DNA of 64,000 nt from Bursaphelenchus xylophilus (lineage: Eukaryota; Nematoda; Chromadorea; Rhabditida; Aphelenchoididae), in NCBI GenBank assembly GCA_904066235.2, contig CAJFCV020000004.1, positions 6,572,001 through 6,636,000 on the forward strand, written 5' to 3'. The notes beneath the pieces are model-generated. The model was not told the DNA's origin. It searched no databases and saw nothing but the letters and a program-made list of their open reading frames with translations. Positions within the stretch are counted from its first letter, which is position 1; every line of letters starts with the position of its first letter. Shown here piece after piece: positions 11,296 to 21,846 of this stretch. The position numbers and the translations under genes are program-made.

Positions 11296-11747
11296 TTAGA
11301 AGCTCAATAAACATCATTTTAAGCCAAAATAAAAATTGTAAACCCGTGAAAAATTAAGCGAAAAGGGGTTCATATAGGACCTTCAACTTCCGATTGAGTC
11401 TTCACCCCTAAAAACCTAAAATGGGCAGCTAAGATTTATATATCCGTGATCACCACATTTTTTCTGATTTTTTGAGATATGTCCCGTCAAAAAGTAGGAG
11501 CCCCCATAAAAGTACTTTCCTTGTTACATCGACAGTTGTTACACACTAAGATGTAAAATCGCTCCAACCGCTACACCATTAGATTACAACAATAATTCTC
11601 TACAGAATGGTATTTGTTTCGTTGAAATCCGTCCACGTTGAGCAGAGTTACACAGAAAACAAAAAAATTGACAGTTTTTTGGCAGCTACTGTATATCTTA
11701 ATCTCGATGGGCTCAATAACTTAGAAACCGCATTTAAAATAATAATA

Positions 11748-11805
11748 GTCGCGCCATAAAGGCGTGACGCATTTGCACAAATGTGTCAGGACTTTATAGC
11801 GGGAC
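11748..11805. mobile_element. 58-bp solo miniature inverted-repeat element (GTCGCGCC ends)
   Basis: Flanked by TA on both sides. It consists of little more than its two termini: GTCGCGCCATAAAG at the left, CTTTATAGCGGGAC at the right, with TTGCACAAATGTGTCAGGA between. Shares the right-hand block with the repeat at 8960-9110. Likely an internally deleted member of the same dispersed family. Confidence 0.6.
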
Positions 11806-12128
11806 TATAATATATATATTAGTGATTTCAAAGTTGTGTTAATGTAGCTAACGATAAGAGTGAGAAAAACAATTAAAACGATAAATATCGTCATCTAAGT
11901 ATTGTCGAACTCATCTTTTCCAGTAGAAAAATTTGCAAAGTGTGTTTTATTTGTTTATTCAGCTGCATTAATACACACAGTTAAATGTTTTTTCGGTCTT
12001 AATTTGTAGTAATAGTATAAGCAATTTGTAAATAAATTCTTAAAAAGTCATGGTCTTCACAGTGAAGCGGCAAAATGGTGGCCAATTACCTTCAAGGTTG
12101 ACTTAAAAAGTTGATTTAGACTAGAAAC

Positions 12129-13498
12129 ATGGATAGCAAAGTAATAGTCGTTCAGGTGTCTAAGGAATTGAATCTAGATGAACGTATTAATGATGGGACA
12201 GTAACCAAACGATGGATTTTGGAAACATTGCATGGGAAATCAAATCGTTTCGACCGATTAAGGCACGAACATTCAGTTCAGAAGGTGGGAATACAGAAAA
12301 AAAATATATTGTTTTAGATTGTATATACTTCAAAAGGGGACAATGAAAATAATCTGTTTGACGGGAGAGTGGCCATACATTTTGATGGGACCAAGAAATT
12401 GTTTGAAGTTTGCATGAAGGTAGGTTTTTCTTAAGATGACCTAAAAAGTTCTTGTAACCTGTATTACAGCGGGATGACAGTCTATCAATCCAACAAGATA
12501 TCAAGTTTTACAAATTCATTGGAGAACGCTACAAGAATATGAGATTTCCAAAGATCTATGGCTACAAAGTGGAGAATAGAAGAAACGGCAGACGACTCAG
12601 CGACTTTTTCCTTTTTGATTTAAAAGCTAAAGAAAACGAGGAATCCAAGGAAAAGGGATGTGTTCTGATGGGTGAATTCGAAGGTGTCACCTGTGAAGTG
12701 GGCCAAGGATTCTCCATAAACCAATCTCTCCACATCATGGTCGAGATGGCTAGATTCCATGCATTCACATTATATATTCCCGATTCAAACAAAGTCCTCA
12801 AAGAATTCAAAAAAGATGGCAGACATCTGATCCATCGGGAAGACCTGTTAGATCTCATCAAAGGGTTTGATCAGGAATATTATAATGCCAATAAGAGTAG
12901 TTTCAGCCACTTGATGAAGGAGGCCGCTCACACAAATCTTATTCTACATGGTAACTTACGATATTTGAAATAAATCAGCTTATGATTACAGGAATCCCGA
13001 ATGTAATTATCCATGGAAGTCTCTGCACTGACAGTATTTACTTAAGAAAAAATCAAAATGGACATAAAGAAGGAGATACCATCTCTTTTGTAGATTGGAG
13101 TAAATGCCATACTAGTGAGTAAATACACAGCCTCAAAGGCTATTTTAGACTTGGGAATGGTGGACGTTATTAGATTCACTCTTGTTAACACTAGTTCCAA
13201 CGTCCAGAAGATGTGTATGGAGAGATTCTTAAAGATTCACCATGATACGATGAAGATTGAACTTAAGAAATATAAAGTTTCATTCGATTATGACTTTGAA
13301 TCAGTAGGTTGAACATTTCGTTATTGATAATTTTAGGTGAAACAGACATACAGAGCCGTGTTTCCCATCCAACTTGTCTATTCAATCACTCGCTTAATCA
13401 ACTCCTACAAGAATAATCCGAAAGAAGATGCTAAAGTTTCCGTTTTGGATCGTATCAAGGGCGGAGTTGATATATTCAAAAAACTTTACGATTGCTGA
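12129..13498 (+). CDS. CHK kinase-like protein with degenerate catalytic motif
   Basis: Member of the nematode CHK/ecdysteroid-kinase-like (DUF1679) family, a choline-kinase-fold group of small-molecule phosphotransferases. The start lies 9 nt after an acceptor-like GATTTAG. Exons join in phase, with introns after 12284, before CGGGATGAC, after 12951, at 13100-13130 and after 13304. Recognisable are the N-lobe/hinge region (MRFPKIYGYK), the helix GQGFSINQSLHIMVEMAR..HAFTL typical of the family, and the catalytic region. There the usual HGDLWxxN reads HGSLCTDS and the following acidic motif is FVDWTSK: the catalytic Asp and the metal-binding Asn are both replaced. It is therefore probably non-catalytic. 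It is an isolated gene next to transposons. Confidence 0.72.
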
Positions 13499-13842
13499 TT
13501 TTTGAAGATCTATGTCAGATAATTTTAGATTTAAAATATGCACGAATCTGACGTCAAACCGAAGTTTCCAAACAGGGATTCTCCCGATTAAAGACAAATG
13601 TTTGGAGTTTATAAAAGTTTTGCTAATAAACTGAATTACAACCTGTGAAATTGTAAGAAAGCAAAGTCTCTTAATGAAATTTACTTTGTCATTCTCATTG
13701 CGCAATGTGACGGATCTCTCCGAGTAATCAATAGTTTCATTTCGTATCCGGCGAGCTGCGCCCTATCTTACAAAATATTTTGAAAATTGATTTTGAAAGG
13801 ATAGCTAGCTAGCTCTTGGTCCGCTATAATATATGCAATATT
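13499..13842. other. Intergenic spacer upstream of TFIIH p62
   Basis: No gene is seen. The only notable site is GCGAGCTGCGCCCT at 13751-13764, which recurs upstream of the TFIIIC220 gene, and a short run of GCTA repeats just before the p62 start. Confidence 0.5.
13751..13764 (+). promoter_or_regulatory. GCGAGCTGCGCCCT motif upstream of TFIIH p62
   Basis: A GC-rich 14-mer in an AT-rich spacer, 79 bp before the p62 ATG. The identical 14-mer is found once more, 99 bp before the ATG of the TFIIIC220 gene (32976-32989, opposite orientation relative to its gene). Possibly a shared promoter element of housekeeping transcription-factor genes. Confidence 0.35.
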
Positions 13843-16013
13843 ATGACAGGATCTCGAAAAATTGCTGAAGTTGGAACCGAGTTAGTAGCCAAGGTCGAGA
13901 ATGTCAAGTACCGAATGGCAGGGAAGGGGAAATCCCCTATAGGAACTCTGTCTGCATATCAAAATCGAGCTGAATGGGTGCAGAACGAAGGTACCACTCC
14001 TGCACTGGTAATTCCATATTCAAACATAAAAAGTAAGATGAATAGTTCCTTTAATTTACGGTTTGTTAGTCCAAAGGATCTCTGCGCCCAACAAGGATAA
14101 GGTCCAACTCCAAATCTGCATGAATAATGACGATCAAGCTACTTTCGTCTTCATGAAGGCTGGATGTTCGAAAGAGCAGTTGACGGCCGAAAGAGATTTG
14201 ATCAAAGAAACTATCCAGACGGCTTTGCTCCGATTTCGACAGATTAGTCAAGCTGTGAGTGTTAAAACAATATTCAATTCATAACAATTCTGGCCTACGA
14301 TAATTCAATTCTTGTTTAGAAAACCGTAAAAGCTGCTAAGAGTCAGAACGATGCCTTGGAGGCAAAGAAAAAAGTACTTCTGGAGGATCAAAGGCTTCAA
14401 ATGCTCTACCGACATTTAGTTTCCACAAAATTGATTAGTGCCAATGAATTTTGGGGGTTGAATAAGATTCCACAGGCCTCGAAAGATGAGTTGGGTATTC
14501 CCAGTGGATTCTTGAGTTCGATCAGTCAGACCGAAGAAGGGAACGGGATCAAAATGAACTTAACCATGGACACAATCCATGCCATCTTCAAAACGTATCC
14601 AATCGGTTAGTATATTTTCATTCTCTGAATTGGTTTAGTTGAGAAAAAGCATTTGGAATTAGTCCCTCATGCAATGACGGAATCCGAATTTTGGGTGAAA
14701 TTCTTCCAATCACATTATTTTCACAAAGAAAAAGATATGAATGAAGATCCGAATGATCCCTTCTTTGAATGTGATCGGAATGATGTCAGGGAAATCAACG
14801 AGGAGAAGAACAATGCGCAATGTAATCCAATACTTGATCTCAATTACTTATTAGAAGATCTCGGAATTGTGTCTGAAATTGTAAGTATGGAAAGAGCCGA
14901 TTTTAGTTTAATCTAGAGACCTAATATGTCAGGGAAGAACGATGAAGATGAGGAAATTGATCGGCTGATTAAGCGATGTAATTACCATTCAGGAAGATTG
15001 CTAACAGCGTTGTTGGGAAATAATAAAACCGCATATGAAGATGTAAGGAGTACTAGGCGGGCCAAAAGGTCTTGACATGTCTGCACACTGCGCCGTCGTG
15101 CAAGAAACTTGTCGCGCGACGGTAGGCAAAATTCACGATGCGCTGCGACCTCGCACGGTGCAAAAGGATGTTCTTGAAAAGGATAAGCAACGCACAGTGC
15201 GCTCTTCATTTGCACCACGCCAAATTTTTGTCGCGACGACACCTCGTCCCGCGATAAAAAAAATTATGCGCCCGGACGGTGCAAAAACATGTCAAGACTT
15301 TTTGGCCCGCCTATAAGGTTGGAGTTAAAACAACCTTTTAGAAGGATAAGATGGAAGTCGATGAGCCTCGGCATGTGGAATATGATCTTAATCTTGAAAG
15401 TGAAGATCTGGCAGAGATCGATGACGGTGAAAATATGGACGCTTTGGATGTAAATGTAAAATCCAATATTTATTCCATTGGGCCTAGGGAACACAATCCA
15501 GACGATTCAAAAAGATGGAAGAGTTTGATGTTACGGCTTACAGAAGAGTCTACTTGTACCCCAGTAAGCGTTTTTGTCGTTTTCCTAACTGTGTTTAGGA
15601 GTTTGAGCCGGAATTCTTTGACGAGATTCTTAGCCGACCTTCAAAACACGAAATTTATGAACAAAAAGAAGATTTCTATGCAGGGTTGAAGAAACAGACG
15701 ATTCAAGAATTGAATACATTATACTCGGTCACATGGGAGTTATTGCGACATTTCTGGAATTGTATGCCTCCTGTAAATAATGACATGGAGACAAAAGTAA
15801 GTGGTGTTCTTATGAAGGTGACCTTTTTAGTTGGATCGGATGAATGAAACCCTGGCCAAGTTTGAAGGCACCTTCTTGAAATTTTCCAAAGAACGAATCG
15901 GAGCCAAGCATGTTGATCGTCTGTTCTTTATGGTCCAGAGAGCCAAGGATAAATATGAGGCATATCAGAAAATGAAGAAAACACGGGGTAAAGGTAATAT
16001 AATCTTTGCTTAA
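13843..16013 (+). CDS. TFIIH core subunit p62 (GTF2H1/Tfb1)
   Basis: Subunit of general transcription and DNA-repair factor TFIIH. The N-terminus is a PH/Tfb1 domain (VENVKYRMAGKGKSPIG, with AEWVQNEGTTPALVIPYSNI), followed by two BSD domains (LYRHLVSTKLISANEFWG; AMTESEFWVKFFQSHYFH), an acidic middle, and a helical C-terminus (NETLAKFEGTFLKFSKERIG, then a basic KMKKTRGK end). At least seven exons join in phase. The intron at about 15043-15346 is expanded by a miniature transposon (15056-15311). The last exon may splice once more to add about 12 residues. SARS2 starts 115 bp downstream on the same strand, as in a nematode operon. Confidence 0.9.
15056..15311. mobile_element. TA-flanked miniature element in a p62 intron (GGCGGGCC ends)
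   Basis: Left end GGCGGGCCAAAAGGTCTTGA, right end its complement, both flanked by TA. The interior is CG-rich with several palindromic blocks (GCACGGTGCAAAA, GCACAGTGCGC) and pairs of CGTCGTGC/GCACGACG-like words, suggesting a highly folded transcript. It belongs to the same dispersed group as 332-519 and 23434-23596. Confidence 0.78.
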
Positions 16014-16128
16014 CTGTACAGATTTAAAAAGACAAATAAATATTATGAACCAGAGCTAGAGTTAACGATTCTACTGGATCTCCTTTTATTATCTGATATC
16101 TTCAGAAAGGATTACATGTATAAAATAG

Positions 16129-18000
16129 ATGTTGCTAAGGACACGTCCATGGTTTATAACAAGATCGTTTTCCAAATCTAAATCTGCCTCAGAATGTTGC
16201 CAAGTTCAGAGATTGAAACGAGTTAGATCTCTAGCAGACGAGCGACCAGACCTTGACTTTGATTACCTATTAGATCATGAGAATTTGAATAGTATCAAGA
16301 AGAATATAGAGAATAGAAAGGGTATTGGCGATATCGATAAAGTCCATCATATCTGGGATACAATACAACGTTTTGGAGAAAAGAAAAAAGGATCGGCCGA
16401 AGAGTACTCAAAGTTATGGCATGAGGTAATTTAAAGCAATTTGCAAATATTTGTTTCAGTTTTATACGGAGGCATTAAAGATACCTAATCGAACTCATCA
16501 AGACGCTCCAGTTGGTGGAGAAAGCGATAATATTGTAGTTGAAACTGTTGGGAAAAGAAGAGAAGGAAGTGGTCTTTTTATAGCGGAAGATCTGGTCAGT
16601 GGATGGAGATCTGTGCACTATCCTCGAGAAGCAGCCGGGAGCAGAGCTTATGCTTTCATCGGACCTTTGGCGAACATTGAACATGCCTTGTTGTCATTTG
16701 CTGTGGATACTGTAAGAGAATTGAAGCCAGATATAAAGGTCATGCAAGTTCCCGACCTCCTTCCCTTAACTTCAACTCAAGGATGCGGAGTTCTTCCCAA
16801 ATCGGTCGATGATCATACATTACAGTATCTGGTCGGTCAAGACCCTCAGATTTGTTTGTCTGGCACTGCTGGTATGTGTAGACTTTACATTTTTACCTAG
16901 AACATTTTCAGAGATGGGAATTGCGCATTTGCTGAAAAACACAACTCTTACTGGACAAAAATCTCATTGGTTCTTGGCTAAAAGTCGGTGTTATCGGCCT
17001 GAGGTTTCTCATTCTGCCGCTGAAGCCAAACTGTACAGGGTTCACGAGTTTAACAAGGTGACTTGAGTAGCAGTATTATGACCCATCTTTTAGGTGGAAA
17101 TGTTTGTTGTTTGTGAATGGAATGACAGTGATAAATGCCTGAAGGAGATTGTGGATATACAGAAAGAAATATTTGGTAGATTGGGCTTCCATTATAGGTA
17201 AGATTAGAAGATCTTTTTTTTTTTTAAATTAAATTTTAAGATCAAAATCATTATTTTAGAGTGTTGGATATGGCAAGCCAGGAGCTTGGTGCAGCGGCGG
17301 CCAGAAAGTTTGACATCGAAGCCTGGATGCCCGGAAGAAAGTATTTTGGAGAAGTGAGCAGTGCCTCCAATTGCTTCGATTATCAATCCAGGAGGCTGGG
17401 GATTAAAATAAAGTCATCTGATGGAGAAATAAAATATGCTCACACATGTAATGGGACTGCAATATCATCGTCCAGAGCGCTGATTACTGTTTTGGAAAGT
17501 CATCAAGAGAAGGTCTGTACTTACTGTCTAACCGCGACCATTGGGGTAGATAAAATAATTTTTTTTTTCACTTTTTTGGCGAGAAAAAACCGTACTTCGC
17601 TAGCCCATCCTCTAAACCTTCATTTATATAGCCTCGTTCGACCTGACATGCCCTCATAATCCACCCATCCTCTGAAACTTATGTAAGATGTCGTTTTATA
17701 ACAATTAAAAATTTTTGGGGCTCCTGCAACTTGGGGTTCCAGGGCCAATAAAGGGCGTGAATTAAAAGCGACTACAAATGGGTCTTTTTAACGATAAGCT
17801 AGCGAAGTATGATTTTTTTTAAAGTTTATTTTCCCCTATCCCCAATTGTCGTTCCCTTACTTTAACGAATACGGGAGTAATTTTAGGATCGCAAAAGTTG
17901 GAAATGCCCGGAGGCACTGCAGAAATACATGCCCTCTACAAGAGCTGCTCCTGTCTTCCTGAAAAAAGCGAGGAAATTTACATATGACTTTACTGATTAG
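16129..18000 (+). CDS. Mitochondrial seryl-tRNA synthetase (SARS2)
   Basis: Class II aminoacyl-tRNA synthetase charging mitochondrial tRNA-Ser. The first ~15 residues (MLLRTRPWFITRSFS) look like a mitochondrial import signal. A shortened coiled-coil N-domain is followed by the catalytic core: motif 1 region (LPKSVDDHTLQYL), motif 2 KLYRVHEFNKVEMFVV, and motif 3 CNGTAISSSRALITVLESHQ with its invariant Arg. The C-terminus reads CPEALQKYMPS then a basic tail. Exons join in phase; the last intron (17513-17886) is long and contains an inverted repeat with CGTACTTCGCTAGC arms. The upstream gene ends 115 bp before, with a TATCTTCAG acceptor between, consistent with a downstream operon gene. Confidence 0.9.
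17591..17811. repeat. Inverted repeat in the last SARS2 intron
   Basis: Arms CGTACTTCGCTAGC (17591-17604) and GCTAGCGAAGTATG (17798-17811) lie within A- and T-runs. The interior contains two similar blocks CCCATCCTCTAAACCTT and CCCATCCTCTGAAACTT. Probably a short decayed transposon that enlarged this intron. Confidence 0.55.
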
Positions 18001-18643
18001 GTTGTTTGGTTGTTGCCTTGTTATAATAGATGAATTGTTTATTGTGGTTTCGAAGGTTGACAGAACTGCTTAAGCTACAAATTGATGGCTATATTTACGT
18101 GTAGACGGTGTTACTATACTTTTCTTCGGTTAATATTGTATTCGAAAACAGTGTGTTTGCATTGGGACGAGCTCTCCTTCTCCATTCTCCGATGTTTTCT
18201 CGCTTAACAGCCGAACCAAACGCAAACATCCTTCGGATCTAGCCTCGGAGGCGATTATGCCTCTCGAAAGCGATCATGTTCGAGGATACGGAGAGCAGGG
18301 ATACATCAACAATGTCCATTATCCGGCGGGTAATTACCGTCCTTCCGCTTTCACCTTGAGTTCGAAGGTGTTGGGTGAAATGGATATTCTCCTTCCACAG
18401 CTCCCTTTTCCGCCTCCCTAATCGCCTTCGTCCCCTAATTTTTTGTGCAATTTCGCTGTTTCCCGCGAGAATTGCGCACCTTCCTCGTCCGACGCTTCCT
18501 CCTTCTTCATAAGCCGAAATATGATTTATTACTTCTAATTTTATATTATGGCCGGAAATATACATAGCTGACCACTTTTTATAGCAGTTTTCCTGTTCTT
18601 TTAGCACTTTTAAATTAAACATCTTTGATTGATTTTACTTATA
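18001..18643. other. Intergenic region downstream of SARS2
   Basis: About 640 bp with no convincing gene. A short open frame on the plus strand from 18257 (beginning MPLESDHVRGYGEQGYINN) ends after 54 codons; a GT donor lies within it, but it does not join in frame to the ankyrin gene. It could be a non-coding leader exon of that gene. Confidence 0.4.
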
Positions 18644-18904
18644 CAGGGTATGGCATCTTTGCAGCCCGATTTGAATTGGCTATAGCTGCTTTATTTTTGG
18701 GCCGAATGTCGAAATTCTTTTTTCCCTGTATCACCATACTCTCAAATTTTGTTTGATACCAAATATGTTATAGGGATCTATAAATCCCGTCATCTTCATG
18801 GTAAAAATCAAAACACCTTAAAAAATGTCACAAATATCTCGGCAACGGTGAAAGATAGTCGTGGTAAACCCGGGTTCAGAAGTCTTAGAATTTTGCTTAT
18901 GTTA

Positions 18905-19496
18905 CAAGGAAAGTACTTTTATGGGGGCTCCTACTTTTTGACGGGACATATCTCAAAAAATCAGAAAAAATGTGCTGATCAAGGATATATAAATCTTAGC
19001 TGCCCATTTTAGGTTTTTAGGGGTGAAAATGCCCAAAAACTGGCATAATTTCCCTACAAAAAGCGCAGGCATTCGAAACGATAAAAACCGCAGTCGGTCT
19101 CTTCCTTCGGAAGAGAGCGGTGTGGCCGAGTGGTTAGTGCCGTAGTCTGGGAATCGAGAGGGGGAACGCCGCATGGGTTCGATTTCCCTTTTGTGCTGAA
19201 CCAACTTTTTTTGAAGATGAAGGTCGGAAAAATAAATTTTTGGGCCAAGACTGATTTATTACGTCTTAGAAGCTCAATAAACATCATTTTAAGCCAAAAT
19301 AAAAATTGTAAACCCGTGAAAAATTAAGCGGAAAGGGGTTCATATAGGACTTTAAGTCAACTTCCGATTGAGTTTTCACCCTAAAAACCTAAAATGGGCA
19401 GCTAAGATTTATATATCCTTGATCAGCACATTTTTTCTGATTTTTTGAGATATGTCCCGTCATAAAGTAGGAGCCCCCATAAAAGTACTTTCCTTG
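18905..19496. mobile_element. Element B copy 2: TTA-duplicating element, uninterrupted
   Basis: A 592-bp copy with CAAGGAAAGTAC / GTACTTTCCTTG ends, flanked by TTA at 18902-18904 and 19497-19499. It is nearly identical to the two halves of element B copy 1 and lacks the 1.2 kb insertion, so it serves as the empty-site reference for element C. The arms (about 130 bp) include AAATCTTAGCTGCCCATTTT. It carries the tRNA-like cassette. Confidence 0.88.
19112..19193 (+). ncRNA. tRNA-like pol III cassette in element B copy 2
   Basis: The same A box TGGCCGAGTGG (19123-19133) and B box GGTTCGATTTC (19176-19186) as copy 1, followed by TTTT. Differences from copy 1 fall mostly outside the boxes. The cloverleaf is imperfect, so a working tRNA is unlikely, but transcription by pol III is plausible. 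Confidence 0.6.
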
Positions 19497-19895
19497 TTAG
19501 AATAGTTTGGAACTACAAAAACTAAAGAATTCCACTCCATAGGGTGAAACCCGGAGGGCGTATACATATATGAAAATTTTAAAAATCCGCGAAGTTGGGA
19601 AAAGGTTTGCCCCAAACAAAGGCGAAATTTTCCATTAAGCTAGAGGTAAGTCGAAAAATTTCATCTTATAACGCCCGAAACTCCTGCGTTTGGTATCAGA
19701 AAAAATGTGAGAGTATGGGGGATCAGGAAAAAAAGAATTTCGATATTCGACCCAAAATAAAGAAGTTATTGCCAATTCAAATCGGGCCACAAAGATGCGT
19801 ACTTTGTATAAAATCCACCAGCCCTTATTCATTGTAATTACCGACTATTCAGGATGGTTTCCGGACATTGGAATTGTTCACATTTCAGATGAGTG

Positions 19896-21846
19896 ATGGT
19901 GACCGATTCTTTCCCCGAATTGCCGGCCCCGTATACTCCTCCCGATTGTTGCAGCTCTGTATTTCGAGCTATTAGATCCTGTCATATGGGATGCCTTGTC
20001 AGATATCCCACCTCCAAACTTCTAGAGGTCGATGGAAGAGGGAAAAGTGTTCTTCATTTAGCCGCAAAACAAGGGAATCATGAAGTTGTGGAGTAAGGAG
20101 TCTATTTATTACTATATCTCCATAGTTATATACTAAAAGAAGCTCCAGTTCTTCTGGATTTCCACAATCAAACACAGGAGACTCCATTGTTAATAGCAGC
20201 GGCGTTTGGACATTTCAAACTGGTCGAGAAGTTTCTTCAAGGCCCCCAAACTGAGACGTTGAGAAGAGCATTGCATCGTGATGTGAACGGTACCAGCTGT
20301 TTGATGGCCGCCTTGGCTCGTAATGATAATGACATTGCGTTATATCTGTTGAGAAGATTTGGCAGGAAACTGGCCACATTGCCCAACGAGGTGAACATGA
20401 TGCCCATTCACATTGCTGCTTCAAAAGGAAACCTTGAATTTTTGCGCATTGTAGTCAAATTTGATCACACCATGGTCAATCATCAGGATGTCTATGGTCA
20501 GCCTTGCAATAAAATTTCAAAGAAACTTGTATTTTTTATTTTAGGTTGTACTCCATGTGTTTATGCAGTCCAAGGAGGTAGCTTGGCCAGTTTAAGATAT
20601 CTGGTGGAGAAAGCCAAGGCCAATATCGGGTGTCTGACCTCCAAAGGGCAATCTCTTCTGCATGTCGCCGCCTTGTCATCCCAGTTTAACATGTGTAGAT
20701 GGTTGGTCCAAAAAATGGGATCACAGGCTATTCTGTGGCAGACCCTAGACAATGCCAACACAATCCATTGTGCTTCGTGTAGGTGTTTTATTGATTATTA
20801 CTTCGTCAGCTAAAGTTATGTTATGTCAGCATAATCTTTAGTCAGTGGAAATGTGCCAAGTCTGAGATTACTGATGGAACCATGGTCGAAACGAAAAAGA
20901 AAATTGATCTTATCGCAACGGGATTCACGAGGAAATACACCCTTACATCTGGCCGTGATCAACGGCCACTTTAATTCTGCTCAATGTCTGGTAGGTCCTC
21001 ATGTTTCACAAGATCCACTTTCAGTTGGAATTTGGGTCTAACTTATTTCTGGAGAACAACAAAAAACAAACCCCTCTGGCGGTCGCCCAACTACGAAATA
21101 ATCCCAAGATGATTCGCCTTCTCGAGGAACACATTACCGGTATGCATTGTAAAAAATGATGTCATGTTATTGTATAGAACAGACACCATGTTACTTACAG
21201 TGACTTAATGGGAGCTGTTTATAGCAAAGTATATGTTAAGCATATTTACGTTTACTTTTCCGTTGTGTTGTTGATGTTATTTTTGCAATTAGATTGTAGG
21301 GAAAAGGAATTGTCTGGAGGGCCTAAAATGACTCCGTCCGGCTAGGCCCCGTTTAATACATCCAAAAACAAACATTTCAGATAAAAGACCCAAATCCAAA
21401 AAGAGCCGGTCTTATGCTGATCTGGCAGTGCCCTCGAGCAACGTGATCGGTGAGAAGATCGGTTTCAGCAGTTCGGAATGTGCATCTTCAGCCAATGGCC
21501 ATCCCTTGAAAAGCGTGGGCTCTTTTCTCCTCAACATGAATCTGCAGAAAATGAACGAAATCTCGACACAAACCGATCAGGTACGCGTTTAGACTCCTCA
21601 GAGGAAGACATGAGAATTTAAATGTTATTTGGAGTAACCATTGGAGTTTGAGGGGGCTCTGAGTCCCCGCAAACGACGGCTAATTTGGGGGTAATCCCCG
21701 GGATTAGACAAACTTTAGGCCGTCTTGTTGTGGTCGCATATGCAAATCGAATTAATTGGGATTGTTTTTTTCAGGCCCAGTATTGGGATGAGGCCTGGGC
21801 GGCGGTGTCGGAGCTGGATCAGGTCTTGGCCGCGCACTCCCGTTGA
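19896..21846 (+). CDS. Ankyrin-repeat protein
   Basis: Cytoplasmic scaffold-type protein. The ATG follows an unpaired acceptor CATTTCAG by 7 nt. Exons 19896-20092, 20126-20496, 20545-20778 and four more join in phase. At least seven ankyrin repeats can be read: GKSVLHLAAKQGNHEVVEY, ETPLLIAAAFGHFKLVEKF, GTSCLMAALARNDNDIALYL, MMPIHIAASKGNLEFLRIV, CTPCVYAVQGGSLASLRYL, GQSLLHVAALSSQFNMCRWL and GNTPLHLAVINGHFNSAQCL. The C-terminal ~90 residues are non-repeat, with a basic-serine stretch (RPKSKKSRSYADL) and a final NEISTQTDQAQYWDEAW. The layout recalls synphilin/espin-like proteins, but the exact orthologue is not identified. Confidence 0.82.

Larger units (their letters stand above)
9734..11523. 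mobile_element. Element B copy 1: TTA-duplicating inverted-repeat element with a tRNA-like cassette
   Basis: Termini CAAGGAAAGTACTTTTATGG and complement, flanked by a direct TTA on both sides (9731-9733, 11524-11526). The arms are inverted repeats of about 130 bp. Comparison with copy 2 (18905-19496) shows the two are almost identical outside a 1.2 kb insertion (element C). A 3-bp TTA duplication is typical of PIF/Harbinger (Tourist-like) elements, although the terminal bases are not diagnostic. The left arm carries the pol III-like cassette at 9946-10020. No transposase seen. Confidence 0.85.
9324..11691. mobile_element. Tc1/mariner-like element E1 (outer element of a triple nest)
   Basis: Long terminal inverted repeats of about 185 bp begin CAGTAGCTGCCAAAAAACTG on the left and end with its complement on the right; both ends abut TA (9322-9323 and 11692-11693), the classic Tc1/mariner target duplication. 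The left arm continues to about 9733 and contains an internal inverted pair around AAAGACAAAAA. No transposase ORF of meaningful length is present, so this is a non-autonomous copy. It is interrupted by element B (9734-11523). Confidence 0.85.
18644..19807. mobile_element. Tc1/mariner-like element D hosting element B copy 2
   Basis: Imperfect inverted arms of about 130 bp (left CAGGGTATGGCATCTTTG; right complement CAAAGTACGCATCTTTG; both continue into GCCCGATTTGAATTGGC) flanked by TA. Element B copy 2 sits inside between 18905 and 19496. No transposase. It is unrelated in sequence to the outer element at 9324-11691. Confidence 0.75.

Noticed and set aside
18257..18421. Short plus-strand frame as first coding exon of the ankyrin gene
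   Set aside because: Splicing its donor to the ankyrin acceptor puts a stop codon in frame; at best a non-coding exon.
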